The position numbers and the translations under genes are program-made. Under the pieces are notes generated by a model, which was given only the letters and a program-made list of their open reading frames with translations, was not told where the DNA came from and did not search any database. Below are positions 54,046 to 62,715 of a DNA stretch of 64,000 nt, piece by piece; within the stretch, counting starts at the first letter, position 1, and the number at the start of each line of letters is the position of its first letter. The stretch comes from Streptomyces fagopyri (GTDB lineage Bacteria > Actinomycetota > Actinomycetes > Streptomycetales > Streptomycetaceae): positions 6,014,001 to 6,078,000 of the forward strand of contig NZ_CP045643.1 in the NCBI RefSeq assembly GCF_009498275.1. The letters run 5' to 3'.

Positions 54046-54154
54046 CGTGGCGTGGCGGGCCCGCCGTCACGCCACGGGCCCTGATCCAGTGATTCCCGCG
54101 GAAGAGGTTCGCTGGGTCGCATCGCGACCTCCGGTCCGGCGAGCCTCTTCCGCG
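54046..54154. terminator. Two hairpins between bioY and the LPXTG gene (convergent)
   Basis: First hairpin: 54046-54076, with a bulge but long GC arms. Second hairpin: 54097-54112 with 54139-54154, 16-base arms with one mismatch, then TTTCTA. They most likely stop both converging transcripts. The 262-bp gap has no gene. Confidence 0.75.
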
Positions 54155-54256
54155 TTTCTACGTCCCCGCGTCTCCGCTCTTCTTCGGCGTTCCGGTCCTC
54201 CGGTCCCGCCGCTCCGTGACTTGCCGGTCGCGCGTCCGCGCCGGCGCCCCCTCGGA

Positions 54257-54979
54257 TCAGGACGGCTGCCGCCGAGGCCGCCGCTGGGACCACCACAGCC
54301 CCGCCGCGCCCATCGAGACGAGCGCCGCCCCCGCCGCGCCGAGCGGCAGGAGATCACTTCCCGGACCGGTCCTGGGCAACTCGTCACCACCCGGCGACAC
54401 CGGCTTGTTCGTGGTGTCGAGCAGCAGAGGGGTGGTCGGGGCGTTGGGCGACGGATTCGTCGCACCGAACGGCACCGGGCCCTGCTGCCAGAACGTCTTC
54501 TTTCCGCCACTGTCCTGGACCGGCAGGCAGATCTTTCCGGTCTTGCTCAGATCGAAGGTCGCGTCGACGGCGTACGACTTCGACTTTCCTGCCGCGAGAT
54601 TGCCGACGTCGCATACGAAACCACTGTTCGACCCTTTCGGGAGATCTTTTCCGGCCATGGCGGAACATCCCTGAACGCCCTTGACCTGGAGACCGTCGAA
54701 ACCGACCACCAAAAGCCGGATGCCACCGCTTTCCTTGGTCCCCTCGTTCTTCACCGTGGCGGTGATCGACGTTTCGTGCGAACTGTTGTCCACCGAGATC
54801 TTTCCGGGAAGTGTGGTGGTCAGCCGCACGCCTGCCGGGGCCGGATCGACGGCCTTTCCTCCCTTGCCGCTCCCGGGTCCCTGGTCGTCCGCGACGGCGG
54901 TGAAGGAAAGGATCATCACGGCCGTAAAAGATGCCGTGAGCAGCGATCCCGCGATGGTCGTCGTGTGACGAGAACTCAT
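54257..54979 (-). CDS. LPXTG-anchored surface protein
   Basis: 240 residues. A signal peptide (SLLTASFTAVMILSFTAVADD) leads to a beta-sandwich-like domain (ITATVKNEGTKESGGIRLLV). The C-terminus is a sortase signal: LPRTG, a hydrophobic helix (LLPLGAAGAALVSMGAAGLWW) and basic tail RRPRR. Sortase should link it to the cell wall or leave it in the membrane. GGGGG lies before the ATG. It is divergent from the Ser/Thr kinase by about 190 bp of unusually AT-rich sequence. Confidence 0.9.
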   Translation of the reverse strand: MSSRHTTTIAGSLLTASFTAVMILSFTAVADDQGPGSGKGGKAVDPAPAGVRLTTTLPGKISVDNSSHETSITATVKNEGTKESGGIRLLVVGFDGLQVKGVQGCSAMAGKDLPKGSNSGFVCDVGNLAAGKSKSYAVDATFDLSKTGKICLPVQDSGGKKTFWQQGPVPFGATNPSPNAPTTPLLLDTTNKPVSPGGDELPRTGPGSDLLPLGAAGAALVSMGAAGLWWSQRRPRRQPS

Positions 54980-55166
54980 GTTCGTCCCCCTTGGCTGCGC
55001 CTGAATTCGCAGTACTTGAAGAGGTACCACAAGATTTCTCCGCACTATGCTGGTACGGCATGAAGTGTGACCATTGTGTTTCCTGTGTGGCGGGCGATCG
55101 TGGTGGGTTTCGAGGGGGTGCGGGATATTGACGGGGAATACGAGTGGCGGTGTTCCGGGATTATTG

Positions 55167-57713
55167 GTGACGGGCCGATATCGGCTTGCCGAGAGTATTG
55201 GGCAGGGGGGAATGGGGCGGGTGTGGCGGGCCATGGACGACGTGCTCGACCGGCAGGTCGCCGTCAAGGAGATGCGTATCGACGGACTCGACTCCGAGGA
55301 CACCCGCACCCGCCGCGAACGCACCCTGCGCGAGGCCAGGGCCACGGCCCGGATCGACCACCCCAACGTCGTACGCATCTACGACGTCGTGGACGAGGGC
55401 GAGCGGCTGTGGATCGTGATGGAACTGGTCGCGGGCCGCTCACTCGAACAGGTGGTGGTCGATGACGGCCCGCTCGACCCGCCCGCCGCGGCCCGTGTCG
55501 GCCTCGGACTCGTCTCGGCGCTGCGCCAGGTGCACGCCGGGGGAGTGCTGCACCGGGACATCAAGCCGGGCAACGTCCTGATCGAGCGGCGCGGTCAGCG
55601 GGTCGTCCTCACCGACTTCGGCATCGCCGCGTTGCAGGACGCCGAGGCGCTCACCATGGTCGGGATGCTGGTCGGTTCCCCCGACTACATGGCGCCCGAG
55701 CGCATCTCCGGCCGCCCGCAGGGCCCGCCGTCCGACGTGTGGTCCCTCGGGGCGACGCTCTGCGCGGCCCTCGGCGGCCGCTCCCCGTTCTCCCGCTCGA
55801 CCACCCTGGCGACACTGCACGCCGTCCTCTACGAGGAGCCCGAACTTCCGCCTGTCGAGGGTGACTTGAGGGACGTTCTGGCGGAGCTCCTGGAGAAGGA
55901 GCCGTCGACCCGGCCGGGGCTGGAGGAGCTGGAGGCGGCGTTGTGGCCGATCGCGTTCCCGGCACCGGCGTCGATTCCTGGAGCGCCCCCGGAGCGGACG
56001 CCGGGGCCGACGCGCGAGTCGGAACGGCCGCCCGGTCCGGGCCCGGGTACCCCGGAGGGAGAAGCCGCGCCGGGCGCCGCCGGGCCCTTAGGGACACCGG
56101 AAGGTTCGCGGGTACCGGACGCGGCGACCTCCGTTGTCCCGGTCTACGAGGAGTCCCCCACGCCGGTGTTCCTGGACCCCCAGCTGATACGAGCGGCACG
56201 GCGCCGTCCGCCGGCACCGGAGCCGGAACGGGAAACAGAGGCGGAGGCGGAGACAGGGGAAGCGGCAGAGAGAGGGGAGGGTCCGGAGAAAGGGGCGGGG
56301 GCGGAGCGGGAGCGGGAGCGGGAGCGGGAGCCTGAGCCTGAGGAGGCGCCCGCACGCGTGCCGGACTCCGCCCCTGGTCCTGACCGGGACTTCGGACCGG
56401 AGCCGGAACCAGAAGCCGATCCGGAACCAGAGCCCGGATCCGGTACCGCCCCAGAACTCGATCGCGAGCGCGAGCGCGGGTCCGAACCCGGTCCCGAACC
56501 GGAAGCCGAACCCGGTCCCGAACCCGAAGCCGAACCGGGTCCCGGTCCCGAACCTGGTCCCGAACCTGGTCCCGAACCCGATCTCGTGCAGGACGCCATT
56601 CCCGCCGGGTACATCCCGACGCGGACGTCCCCGTCCGACCGCGGTGAGATCCGGGACGAGGAGCGGGCAGCAACCGCCCCCGAAACCGGGGTCCCAAAGA
56701 CCTGGGCCCCCGAAACCGGGGCCCACGGGACTCGGTCCACCGGGACACAGCCCCGCGAAACACCCACTCCGGTGCCGGGGACCGAGGAACCCGAACGACC
56801 CGAGCCCCCGGCCCCCACGCTCACCGTCACCCCCACTGCCACTCCCACCTCCACTCCCACACCCAACGCCTCCACCGAGGTTCCCCCCGAGCGGCACTCA
56901 CAGGTCAGCTCGGAAACCCCCTCGACCCCTCCCCCGCCCTCGACGCCTTCCGCTGCCTCGGCGCCGTCCTCTCCCGCCTCTCCCGCCTCCCTCGCCTCGC
57001 ACACCACCGCCCACCGTCCCGCCCCCGCGCTCATGCCGTCGGGCGAACTCCCCGGCCCCGCGGTGCCGTCGGCTCCGGGCGGCCGCAGACGCCGGACGGC
57101 GCTCGTCGCCGCCGGCGGGGTGGTGGTCGCGGGAGCCGTCGTGGGGATCGTGATCGCGGCGGGCGGCGGGGCGTCCCACGACACCGGCGGCGCGACGGCG
57201 TCGTCCCCCATCTCGGCCGCCTCGCGGACGACACCCGGTGAACCGTCCTCACCTCCCCCCACCGTCGACGGCACGTCGCGTCCGCCGAGCCCGCCCGCCG
57301 GTGCGCGCGAGGAGGCCGGCCTGTACGCCTGGGTTCCGCCACAGGACTGGCAACGGGTGGCGCAGAGCGGCTCCGAGGTGCACTACACCTCGCCCGACAG
57401 CGCGCAGGAGATCGTGGCCAACGCGACCCCGGCCAGGGGCGACCTGCTGGCGCAGTGGCAGCAGGCGGAGGGAGACACCAGCAAGGGGCTGGACTACCGG
57501 CGGATCCGGCTGGAGCGGACGACGTTCCGGGGGGAGCCCGCGGTCGCCTGGGAGTACACCGTCATGGCCAAGGGCCGGCTCTGGCACGTGCGGCTGCTGG
57601 GCTTCCGGTCCGGTGGCACGTCGTACGAGATCAGCACCTGGTACCACCCGGACATCGAGGCGGCCGCGCTGCGTGTCTACGACGAGGTGAGGAACAGCTT
57701 CACACCGCTGTGA
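55167..57713 (+). CDS. Serine/threonine protein kinase with long Glu/Pro linker and extracytoplasmic sensor part
   Basis: 848 residues from GTG 55167 (VTGRYRLAESIGQGGMGRVW); TTG starts at 55128 or 55074 would extend it and have no better site. Kinase motifs: Lys34 (VAVKEM), HRDIKPGN, DFGIAAL, APE, as in PknB-type enzymes. A linker of about 400 residues rich in Glu-Pro and Arg-Glu repeats follows. A membrane helix (RTALVAAGGVVVAGAVVGIVI) lies near 650, then an outside domain of about 150 residues (WVPPQDWQRV, GEPAVAWEYTVMAKG). It should phosphorylate cytoplasmic proteins in response to an outside signal. Confidence 0.9.
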   Translation: MTGRYRLAESIGQGGMGRVWRAMDDVLDRQVAVKEMRIDGLDSEDTRTRRERTLREARATARIDHPNVVRIYDVVDEGERLWIVMELVAGRSLEQVVVDDGPLDPPAAARVGLGLVSALRQVHAGGVLHRDIKPGNVLIERRGQRVVLTDFGIAALQDAEALTMVGMLVGSPDYMAPERISGRPQGPPSDVWSLGATLCAALGGRSPFSRSTTLATLHAVLYEEPELPPVEGDLRDVLAELLEKEPSTRPGLEELEAALWPIAFPAPASIPGAPPERTPGPTRESERPPGPGPGTPEGEAAPGAAGPLGTPEGSRVPDAATSVVPVYEESPTPVFLDPQLIRAARRRPPAPEPERETEAEAETGEAAERGEGPEKGAGAEREREREREPEPEEAPARVPDSAPGPDRDFGPEPEPEADPEPEPGSGTAPELDRERERGSEPGPEPEAEPGPEPEAEPGPGPEPGPEPGPEPDLVQDAIPAGYIPTRTSPSDRGEIRDEERAATAPETGVPKTWAPETGAHGTRSTGTQPRETPTPVPGTEEPERPEPPAPTLTVTPTATPTSTPTPNASTEVPPERHSQVSSETPSTPPPPSTPSAASAPSSPASPASLASHTTAHRPAPALMPSGELPGPAVPSAPGGRRRRTALVAAGGVVVAGAVVGIVIAAGGGASHDTGGATASSPISAASRTTPGEPSSPPPTVDGTSRPPSPPAGAREEAGLYAWVPPQDWQRVAQSGSEVHYTSPDSAQEIVANATPARGDLLAQWQQAEGDTSKGLDYRRIRLERTTFRGEPAVAWEYTVMAKGRLWHVRLLGFRSGGTSYEISTWYHPDIEAAALRVYDEVRNSFTPL
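56330..56600 (+). repeat. Glu-Pro repeats in the kinase linker
   Basis: GAACCCGGTCCC and related 6-24-base units encode alternating EP/EPGP. They are nearly identical in the second half (56490-56590). The region is disordered by composition and would span or stiffen the stretch between kinase and membrane. Confidence 0.85.
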
Positions 57714-57753
57714 GCAGTGGGGGGCGGTCAGGAGCGGCCGAGAGTCGCTCTGC

Positions 57754-57802
57754 GCGAAGGGGCGGGGCCCGGCGGCACTGCCGCCGGGCCCCGCCCCTTC
57801 GC
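57754..57802. terminator. Long hairpin terminator between kinase and permease (convergent)
   Basis: Perfect 22-bp stem (57754-57775 with 57781-57802) and a 5-base loop, 41 bp after the kinase stop and 15 bp before the permease stop. It serves both strands. Confidence 0.9.
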
Positions 57803-57816
57803 CGGATCCGTGGTGC

Positions 57817-59298
57817 TCAGCGGGCCTCGGACGAGACCTCGACCGGCACCGGGGTGTCCGCGGACTCCACGGCGGGAGCGCCGCGGCGCAGCCGCTGCCT
57901 GACCACCGCGATGGCTATCACCACGGCGGCGACGAGCAGCGACAGCAGCACCGTCTCGCGTCCGTCGTGCTCGGTGTCGGTCAGCATGTAACCGAGGACG
58001 AAGACGATCAGCGCGGCCGTGGCCCAGGTCAGGTACGGGTACAGCCACATCTTGACGACCAGCTTCTCCGGGGCCTCACGCTCGATGATCTTCCGCATCC
58101 GCAGCTGCGAGAAACAGATGACCAGCCAGACGAAGAGGGCGACCGCGCCGGAGGAGTTGACCAGGAAGAGGAAGACGGAGTCCGGGAACTTGTAGTTGAA
58201 GAAGACGGCGACGAAGCCGAAGACGACCGAGACGACGATCGCGGCGAGCGGCACACCGCGCGAGGTGGTCCTGGCGAAGGCCTTGGGCGCGTCCCCGCGC
58301 TGACCGAGCGAGAAGGCCATCCGGGAGGCCGTGTAGAGGCCGGAGTTGAGACAGGACAGCACGGACGTCAGCACGATGAAGTTCATGATCTGACCGGCGT
58401 GCGCGATGCCGAGGGAGTCGAGGGCCGCGACGTAGGAGCCCTTCTCCTTGATGGACGGGTCGTTCCAGGGCAGCAGGGCGACGACGACGAGGATCGAACC
58501 GAGGTAGAAGACGCCGATCCGCCAGATGATGCTGTTGGTGGATTTTGTGACGGCCCGCTGCGGGTTCTCGGACTCGCCGGCGGCGAGGGTCGCGATCTCG
58601 CTGCCCATGAAGGAGAAGACGACCAGGAGCACACCGGTGAGGATCGCGCCGGGGCCGTGCGGCAGGAAGCCGCCGTGGTCGCTCAGGTTCCCCAGTCCCG
58701 CCTTCTGCGCGTCGACACCGGGCAGTACACCGAAGATCGCGAGGCCGCCGACGATGACGAACGCGCCGATCGCCACGACCTTGATCCCGGCGAACCAGAA
58801 TTCGAACTCACCGTACGAGCCGACCGAGACCAGGTTGGTCGCGGTGAGCACGATCATCACGATGAGCGCCCAGCCCCACTGCGGCACGGCGGGGACCCAG
58901 CCTTCGAGGATCGTGGCGCCGGCCGTCGCCTCGACGGCCAGGACGACCACCCAGAAGAACCAGTAGAGCCAGCCGATCGAGAAACCGGCCCAGCGCCCGA
59001 GCGCGCGGTCGGCGTGGGCGGAGAACGAACCGGAGGTCGGATTGGCGGCGGACATCTCGCCCAGCATCCGCATCACCAGCACCACGAGCGTGCCGACGAG
59101 GGCGTAGGAGAGCAGGATGCCCGGTCCCGCGGTGGCGATACCGGAGCTGGACCCCACGAAGAGGCCCGCACCGATGACTCCACCGATGGCGATCATGGTC
59201 AGATGACGGTTCTTGAGCCCGGCCTGGAGGCCCGAACCGGGTTCTCCGGGGCCTCCGGGGCCGTCGGCGGCCTTCGTGGGGGTCGGCTGCGAGGTCAT
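57817..59298 (-). CDS. APC-family amino-acid permease, second copy
   Basis: 493 residues, 12 membrane segments. [35 protein letters not shown] and PWNDPSIKEKGSYVAALDSL line up with the permease at 51600-52988. A short charged N-terminus with Gly/Pro repeats precedes the first helix. The AAAGGA before the ATG is ten bases away. It imports an amino acid; the specificity is not readable. Upstream (59299-59570) is a direct repeat that may control it. Confidence 0.93.
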   Translation of the reverse strand: MTSQPTPTKAADGPGGPGEPGSGLQAGLKNRHLTMIAIGGVIGAGLFVGSSSGIATAGPGILLSYALVGTLVVLVMRMLGEMSAANPTSGSFSAHADRALGRWAGFSIGWLYWFFWVVVLAVEATAGATILEGWVPAVPQWGWALIVMIVLTATNLVSVGSYGEFEFWFAGIKVVAIGAFVIVGGLAIFGVLPGVDAQKAGLGNLSDHGGFLPHGPGAILTGVLLVVFSFMGSEIATLAAGESENPQRAVTKSTNSIIWRIGVFYLGSILVVVALLPWNDPSIKEKGSYVAALDSLGIAHAGQIMNFIVLTSVLSCLNSGLYTASRMAFSLGQRGDAPKAFARTTSRGVPLAAIVVSVVFGFVAVFFNYKFPDSVFLFLVNSSGAVALFVWLVICFSQLRMRKIIEREAPEKLVVKMWLYPYLTWATAALIVFVLGYMLTDTEHDGRETVLLSLLVAAVVIAIAVVRQRLRRGAPAVESADTPVPVEVSSEAR

Positions 59299-59378
59299 GA
59301 GGGGGGATTCCTTTGCGCCGGTGAGCGGATTTCCCGTACTTCCGTCGGGGGTGAACTGCACGGATTTCTCGTACTTCC

Positions 59379-59417
59379 CGTACGAGCGGTGTACGGGACT
59401 CGTACGAGCGGTGTACG
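59379..59417. promoter_or_regulatory. Direct repeat CGTACGAGCGGTGTACG upstream of the permease
   Basis: The 17-base element occurs at 59379-59395 and 59401-59417, 22 bases apart (two helix turns), about 80 bp before the permease start. Each copy has internal inverted symmetry (CGTAC...GTACG). This is the form expected for a dimeric regulator binding twice on one face. The rest of the 271-bp gap to rpiB is AT-richer and should hold promoters. Confidence 0.65.
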
Positions 59418-59570
59418 AGCCGGTCCAGTGAATCGGAGGCAAAGGAATTCGTGAACCTTTGAATCCGGATCGTTACTTGAGGTTTCCTTGAGGTTTTGTA
59501 GTTTTACTCACAGTTTTCCCTGGCGGCACCCGGCGAGGCCGATCCGAATCAGCCGTGTCACACTCGGACC

Positions 59571-60056
59571 ATGCGCGTGTATCTCGGCTCCGATCATGCT
59601 GGTTTCGAACTCAAGAACCACCTCGTGGAGTGGCTCAAGGAGGCCGGCCACGAGCCCGTCGACTGCGGGCCCCTCGTCTACGACGCCCAGGACGACTACC
59701 CGCCGTTCTGCCTCCGCGCCGCGGAGCGCACGGCGGCCGACCCCGGGGCCCTCGGCATCGTGATCGGCGGTTCCGGCAACGGCGAGCAGATCGCGGCGAA
59801 CAAGGTGGCGGGCGTCCGTGCCGTCCTCGCGTGGAGCGAGGAGACGGCCGCGCTGGGCCGCGAGCACAACAACGCCAACGTCGTCTCCGTGGGCGCCCGT
59901 ATGCACTCCGAGGAAGAGGCGACCAAGTTCGTCGAGACCTTCCTCGGCACCCCGTTCTCCGACGAGGCCCGCCACGCCCGCCGCATCGACATGCTCTCGG
60001 TGTACGAGACCACCGGCGACCTCCCGCCGATCCCGCCCCACCACCCCCAGGCGTAG
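59571..60056 (+). CDS. rpiB: Ribose-5-phosphate isomerase B
   Basis: 161 residues starting MRVYLGSDHAGFELKNHL, the RpiB signature with Asp/His for ring opening. GGSGNGEQIAANKVAGVRAV is the typical Ser/Cys-site region (here Gly-Ser in place of Cys). It converts ribose 5-phosphate and ribulose 5-phosphate in the pentose phosphate pathway. The ATG and length match the family. The next genes are not obviously connected. Confidence 0.95.
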   Translation: MRVYLGSDHAGFELKNHLVEWLKEAGHEPVDCGPLVYDAQDDYPPFCLRAAERTAADPGALGIVIGGSGNGEQIAANKVAGVRAVLAWSEETAALGREHNNANVVSVGARMHSEEEATKFVETFLGTPFSDEARHARRIDMLSVYETTGDLPPIPPHHPQA

Positions 60057-60065
60057 CCCCCACAA

Positions 60066-60095
60066 GACGGGCCGGACCACATCGTCCGGCCCGTC
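60066..60095 (+). terminator. Hairpin terminator of rpiB
   Basis: Perfect 12-bp stem (60066-60077 with 60084-60095) with a 6-base loop, ten bases after the stop codon. Confidence 0.85.
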
Positions 60096-60200
60096 GGGAA
60101 CCGTTCAGTCGGCCGGAACCACTCGGGCCGGCCGGACACCCTTGAGCACGGGCGGCCGTCTTCAACCCCTCGCGAACCATGCGGCGCGGCCCCGCACCGT

Positions 60201-60292
60201 CAGCCCGTCCGGCGTCTGAGGACGAGCCCGGTCCGCAACCATCCGGCGCGGGCCCGTGCACTTCAGCCCGTCCGGCGTTTGAGGACGAGCCC
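60201..60292. repeat. Pair of 29-bp repeats (CAGCCCGTCCGGCGT type)
   Basis: 60201-60229 and 60264-60292 are identical except for one base. The element starts CAGCCCGTCCGGCGT and ends GAGGACGAGCCC; the same sort of element occurs widely between genes in Streptomyces genomes. The surrounding 385-bp gap (60057-60441) otherwise holds GC-rich low-complexity sequence (GGGGGCGCGGCCCCCGG) and no gene. Confidence 0.85.
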
Positions 60293-60441
60293 TTCGGGCG
60301 ATGCGGGGGTCCAGGGGGCGCGGCCCCCGGGCGGGGGTTGGGGGCGCGGCCCCCGGGGATGGGACCGGGTAGGGGCGGCGGGGGCGAGAAAAGGCCCCAC
60401 GCCCCAGATCGTCACAGGTACACACACCACAGGAGGACCCC

Positions 60442-61251
60442 GTGCCCGAGGGGCACACGATCCACCGCCTGGCCCAGGACTACGCGGGCGCCTTCACCGG
60501 CACCCCCACCCACGTCACCAGTCCCCAGGGCAAGTTCGCGGACGCCGCCGCCCTCCTCGACGGCACCCCCCTGGAATCCGCCGACGCCCACGGCAAGCAC
60601 CTCTTCCTCGGCTTCCGCGCCTCCGAGTGGATCCACATCCACCTGGGCCTCTTCGGCAAGGTGACCTTCGGCGACGCCCCCGCCCCGCCCCCCACGGACA
60701 CGGTCCGCCTCCGCCTCGCGAACCCCACGACGTACGTCGACCTCCGTGGCCCGACGACCTGCGCGCTGATCACCGGCGACGAGAAGCGGGCGATACACGC
60801 CCGGCTCGGCCCGGACCCCCTGCGTCCCGACGCGGACCCGTCGGCCGCCTACCGCCGTGTCTCCCGCAGCCGCACCACGATCGCCGCCCTCCTCATGGAC
60901 CAGAAGATCATCGCGGGCGTGGGCAACGTCTACCGCGCCGAGGTCCTCTTCCGGCACGGCGTCGACCCGTACCGCGCGGGCAGGGACATCACCCCCGCCG
61001 AGTGGGACGCGCTCTGGACCGACCTCGTGGACCTGATGCGCGAGGGCGTGCGCAACAATCGCATCGACACGGTGCGTCCGGCACACGAGCCCGAGGCCAT
61101 GGGCCGCCCGCCCCGCGTGGACGACCACGGCGGCGAGGTCTACGTGTACCGCAGGGCGAACCTGCCCTGCCACATCTGTGGCGGCGAGATCCGCACCGCC
61201 GGTCTCGCCGCCCGCAACCTCTTCTGGTGCCCGAACTGCCAGCACCGGTGA
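60442..61251 (+). CDS. Fpg/Nei-family DNA glycosylase (Nei2-type endonuclease VIII)
   Basis: 269 residues. The start VPEGHTIHRLAQ gives the N-terminal Pro nucleophile and Glu3 after Met removal. The zinc finger is CHICGGEIRTAGLAARNLFW with CPNC at the end. PEGHT rather than PELPE places it in the Nei2 branch. It removes oxidised bases and nicks the DNA. The GTG start has AGGAGGA seven bases upstream. Confidence 0.93.
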   Translation: MPEGHTIHRLAQDYAGAFTGTPTHVTSPQGKFADAAALLDGTPLESADAHGKHLFLGFRASEWIHIHLGLFGKVTFGDAPAPPPTDTVRLRLANPTTYVDLRGPTTCALITGDEKRAIHARLGPDPLRPDADPSAAYRRVSRSRTTIAALLMDQKIIAGVGNVYRAEVLFRHGVDPYRAGRDITPAEWDALWTDLVDLMREGVRNNRIDTVRPAHEPEAMGRPPRVDDHGGEVYVYRRANLPCHICGGEIRTAGLAARNLFWCPNCQHR

Positions 61252-61288
61252 CCCGGGGCCGGGGCCCGCGCCCCGGCCCCGGACCGCT

Positions 61289-62518
61289 CTAGAACCCGTG
61301 CGGCAGCCACGGCGCGACCGCCGACGAGAAGGCCACCGAGGCCTCCGCCAGCGCCCCCTGCCGCAGCTCCCGCACCCGCCCGGCCGCCGCGAGCGACACC
61401 AGGGACACCCCACCGAGATACGCCGCCCCCAACTCCCGTACGGACAGCGCGAGATCGGCGGGCTCCCGGGTCGGCACGCAGGTCGCGCCCTTCGCGTCAC
61501 CGGTGAGCCGCCAACGCCCCTCGTTCCAGGGGCAGAACGCGTCCTCGACCTCGAACACCACGTCCACCGGCGCCTGGTACGTCCGTGCCTCCAGCGCGGC
61601 GTCGACATCGACGAGCCGTACGTGCAGCGCGTCCAGCGACCGCACGGCGCAGCGCCGGATGTCCGACACCATGTGCTGCCACGACTCGTCCACCGGGCGC
61701 CCCCGGGTGCGCAGCGTCGTCGTCAGGTCGAGGTCGAAGAGCAGCCGCCACAACGCGGCGTCCGCCGCCGGGTCCAGCGCCTGGAGCTCGTCGAGGACGA
61801 CGGTGGCCCGGGGCCCGGCGTGGTCGTGATCCGGTTTGATCCGGTACCGGGCGTAGCCGACCACCTCGCCGTCCCGCTCGGCGACCACGCACTGCAGGGG
61901 CGACGCCCCGCCCCGCTCGCCCTCCGGGTCGAGCACCATGACCCGCTCCCAGCCGGGCCGCCGCGCCAGCATGCCGGGCCGCCCCGGAACCGTCCGTGCG
62001 TACACCGACTCACAGGCGTCGAGGACGTCGGCCGGCGCGGCGAACCGCAGGCGTACGTCATCGGTGCCGGGCGGTACGGACAGCCGTACCCGGGTCGTGT
62101 CGATCTCGGCGCGGTGCTGGTACGTCGCGATGCCGTAGCCGAACCGGCCGTAGATCGCCGGCTCCGACGCGGTCAGGACGGCGAGCGGCTCGCCCCAGGA
62201 GCGGATGTCGTCCAGCTGCCGTCGCATCATCGCCGTCAGCAGCCCGCGCCGCCGGTGCGTGGCCGCGACGCTCACCATCGTGATGCCCGCCGCCGGTACG
62301 GAGGCGCCGCCGGGGACCGTGACCCGGAAGGAGAACGCCCCCGCGGTGCCCACGCACCGGTCGTCCTCCCAGATTCCCAGGGAACGGTCGTATTCTGTGA
62401 GCTCGGCCCACAGCTCGCGCTCCTCGGACGACTCCGGCACGCCCCCGAACGCGCGAACCAGATTGTCGTACCACGCATCCCACTCGGGCTGCCGCAGCAC
62501 CCGCAAGTCAGTCGTCAT
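61289..62518 (-). CDS. Eis-type GNAT acetyltransferase
   Basis: 409 residues, the length of mycobacterial Eis-like proteins. The N-terminal GNAT part has VSVAATHRRRGLLTAMMRRQL for acetyl-CoA binding; TASEPAIYGRFGYG is also typical. A central GNAT-like domain and a C-terminal SCP2-like domain follow, ending in a free -GF carboxylate that is catalytic in Eis. It probably acetylates amines such as aminoglycosides or polyamines. Confidence 0.92.
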   Translation of the reverse strand: MTTDLRVLRQPEWDAWYDNLVRAFGGVPESSEERELWAELTEYDRSLGIWEDDRCVGTAGAFSFRVTVPGGASVPAAGITMVSVAATHRRRGLLTAMMRRQLDDIRSWGEPLAVLTASEPAIYGRFGYGIATYQHRAEIDTTRVRLSVPPGTDDVRLRFAAPADVLDACESVYARTVPGRPGMLARRPGWERVMVLDPEGERGGASPLQCVVAERDGEVVGYARYRIKPDHDHAGPRATVVLDELQALDPAADAALWRLLFDLDLTTTLRTRGRPVDESWQHMVSDIRRCAVRSLDALHVRLVDVDAALEARTYQAPVDVVFEVEDAFCPWNEGRWRLTGDAKGATCVPTREPADLALSVRELGAAYLGGVSLVSLAAAGRVRELRQGALAEASVAFSSAVAPWLPHGF

Positions 62519-62715
62519 GAGCCATGCCTACCAGGGCGATGCGGTACGAGCGAGAGAATTTTCCACCGGCCGCGGGGGGTGTGTGCCGTGACCTTCCCCA
62601 TGGGGCTCCCCGTGCAGTTCACTGTGCGGTTCACTGTGATGTTGAGCGCTCGGACGGGGGACAAGTGGGACCTCCCGTGCCAAGCACCTGGTCCGATGGA
62701 TAGGGTCCCGAACTA
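62519..62715. other. Divergent promoter gap between Eis-type and phosphatase genes
   Basis: No gene supported. Contains short repeats of CAGTTCACTGTGCGGTTCACTGTGATG (about 62615-62640), that is TTCACTGTG twice 12 bases apart, which may be a regulator site or part of a promoter. Confidence 0.5.

Noticed and set aside
60201..60292. Possible attachment site or CRISPR from the two 29-bp repeats
   Set aside because: Only two copies, no integrase or cas gene, and similar elements are common between Streptomyces genes.
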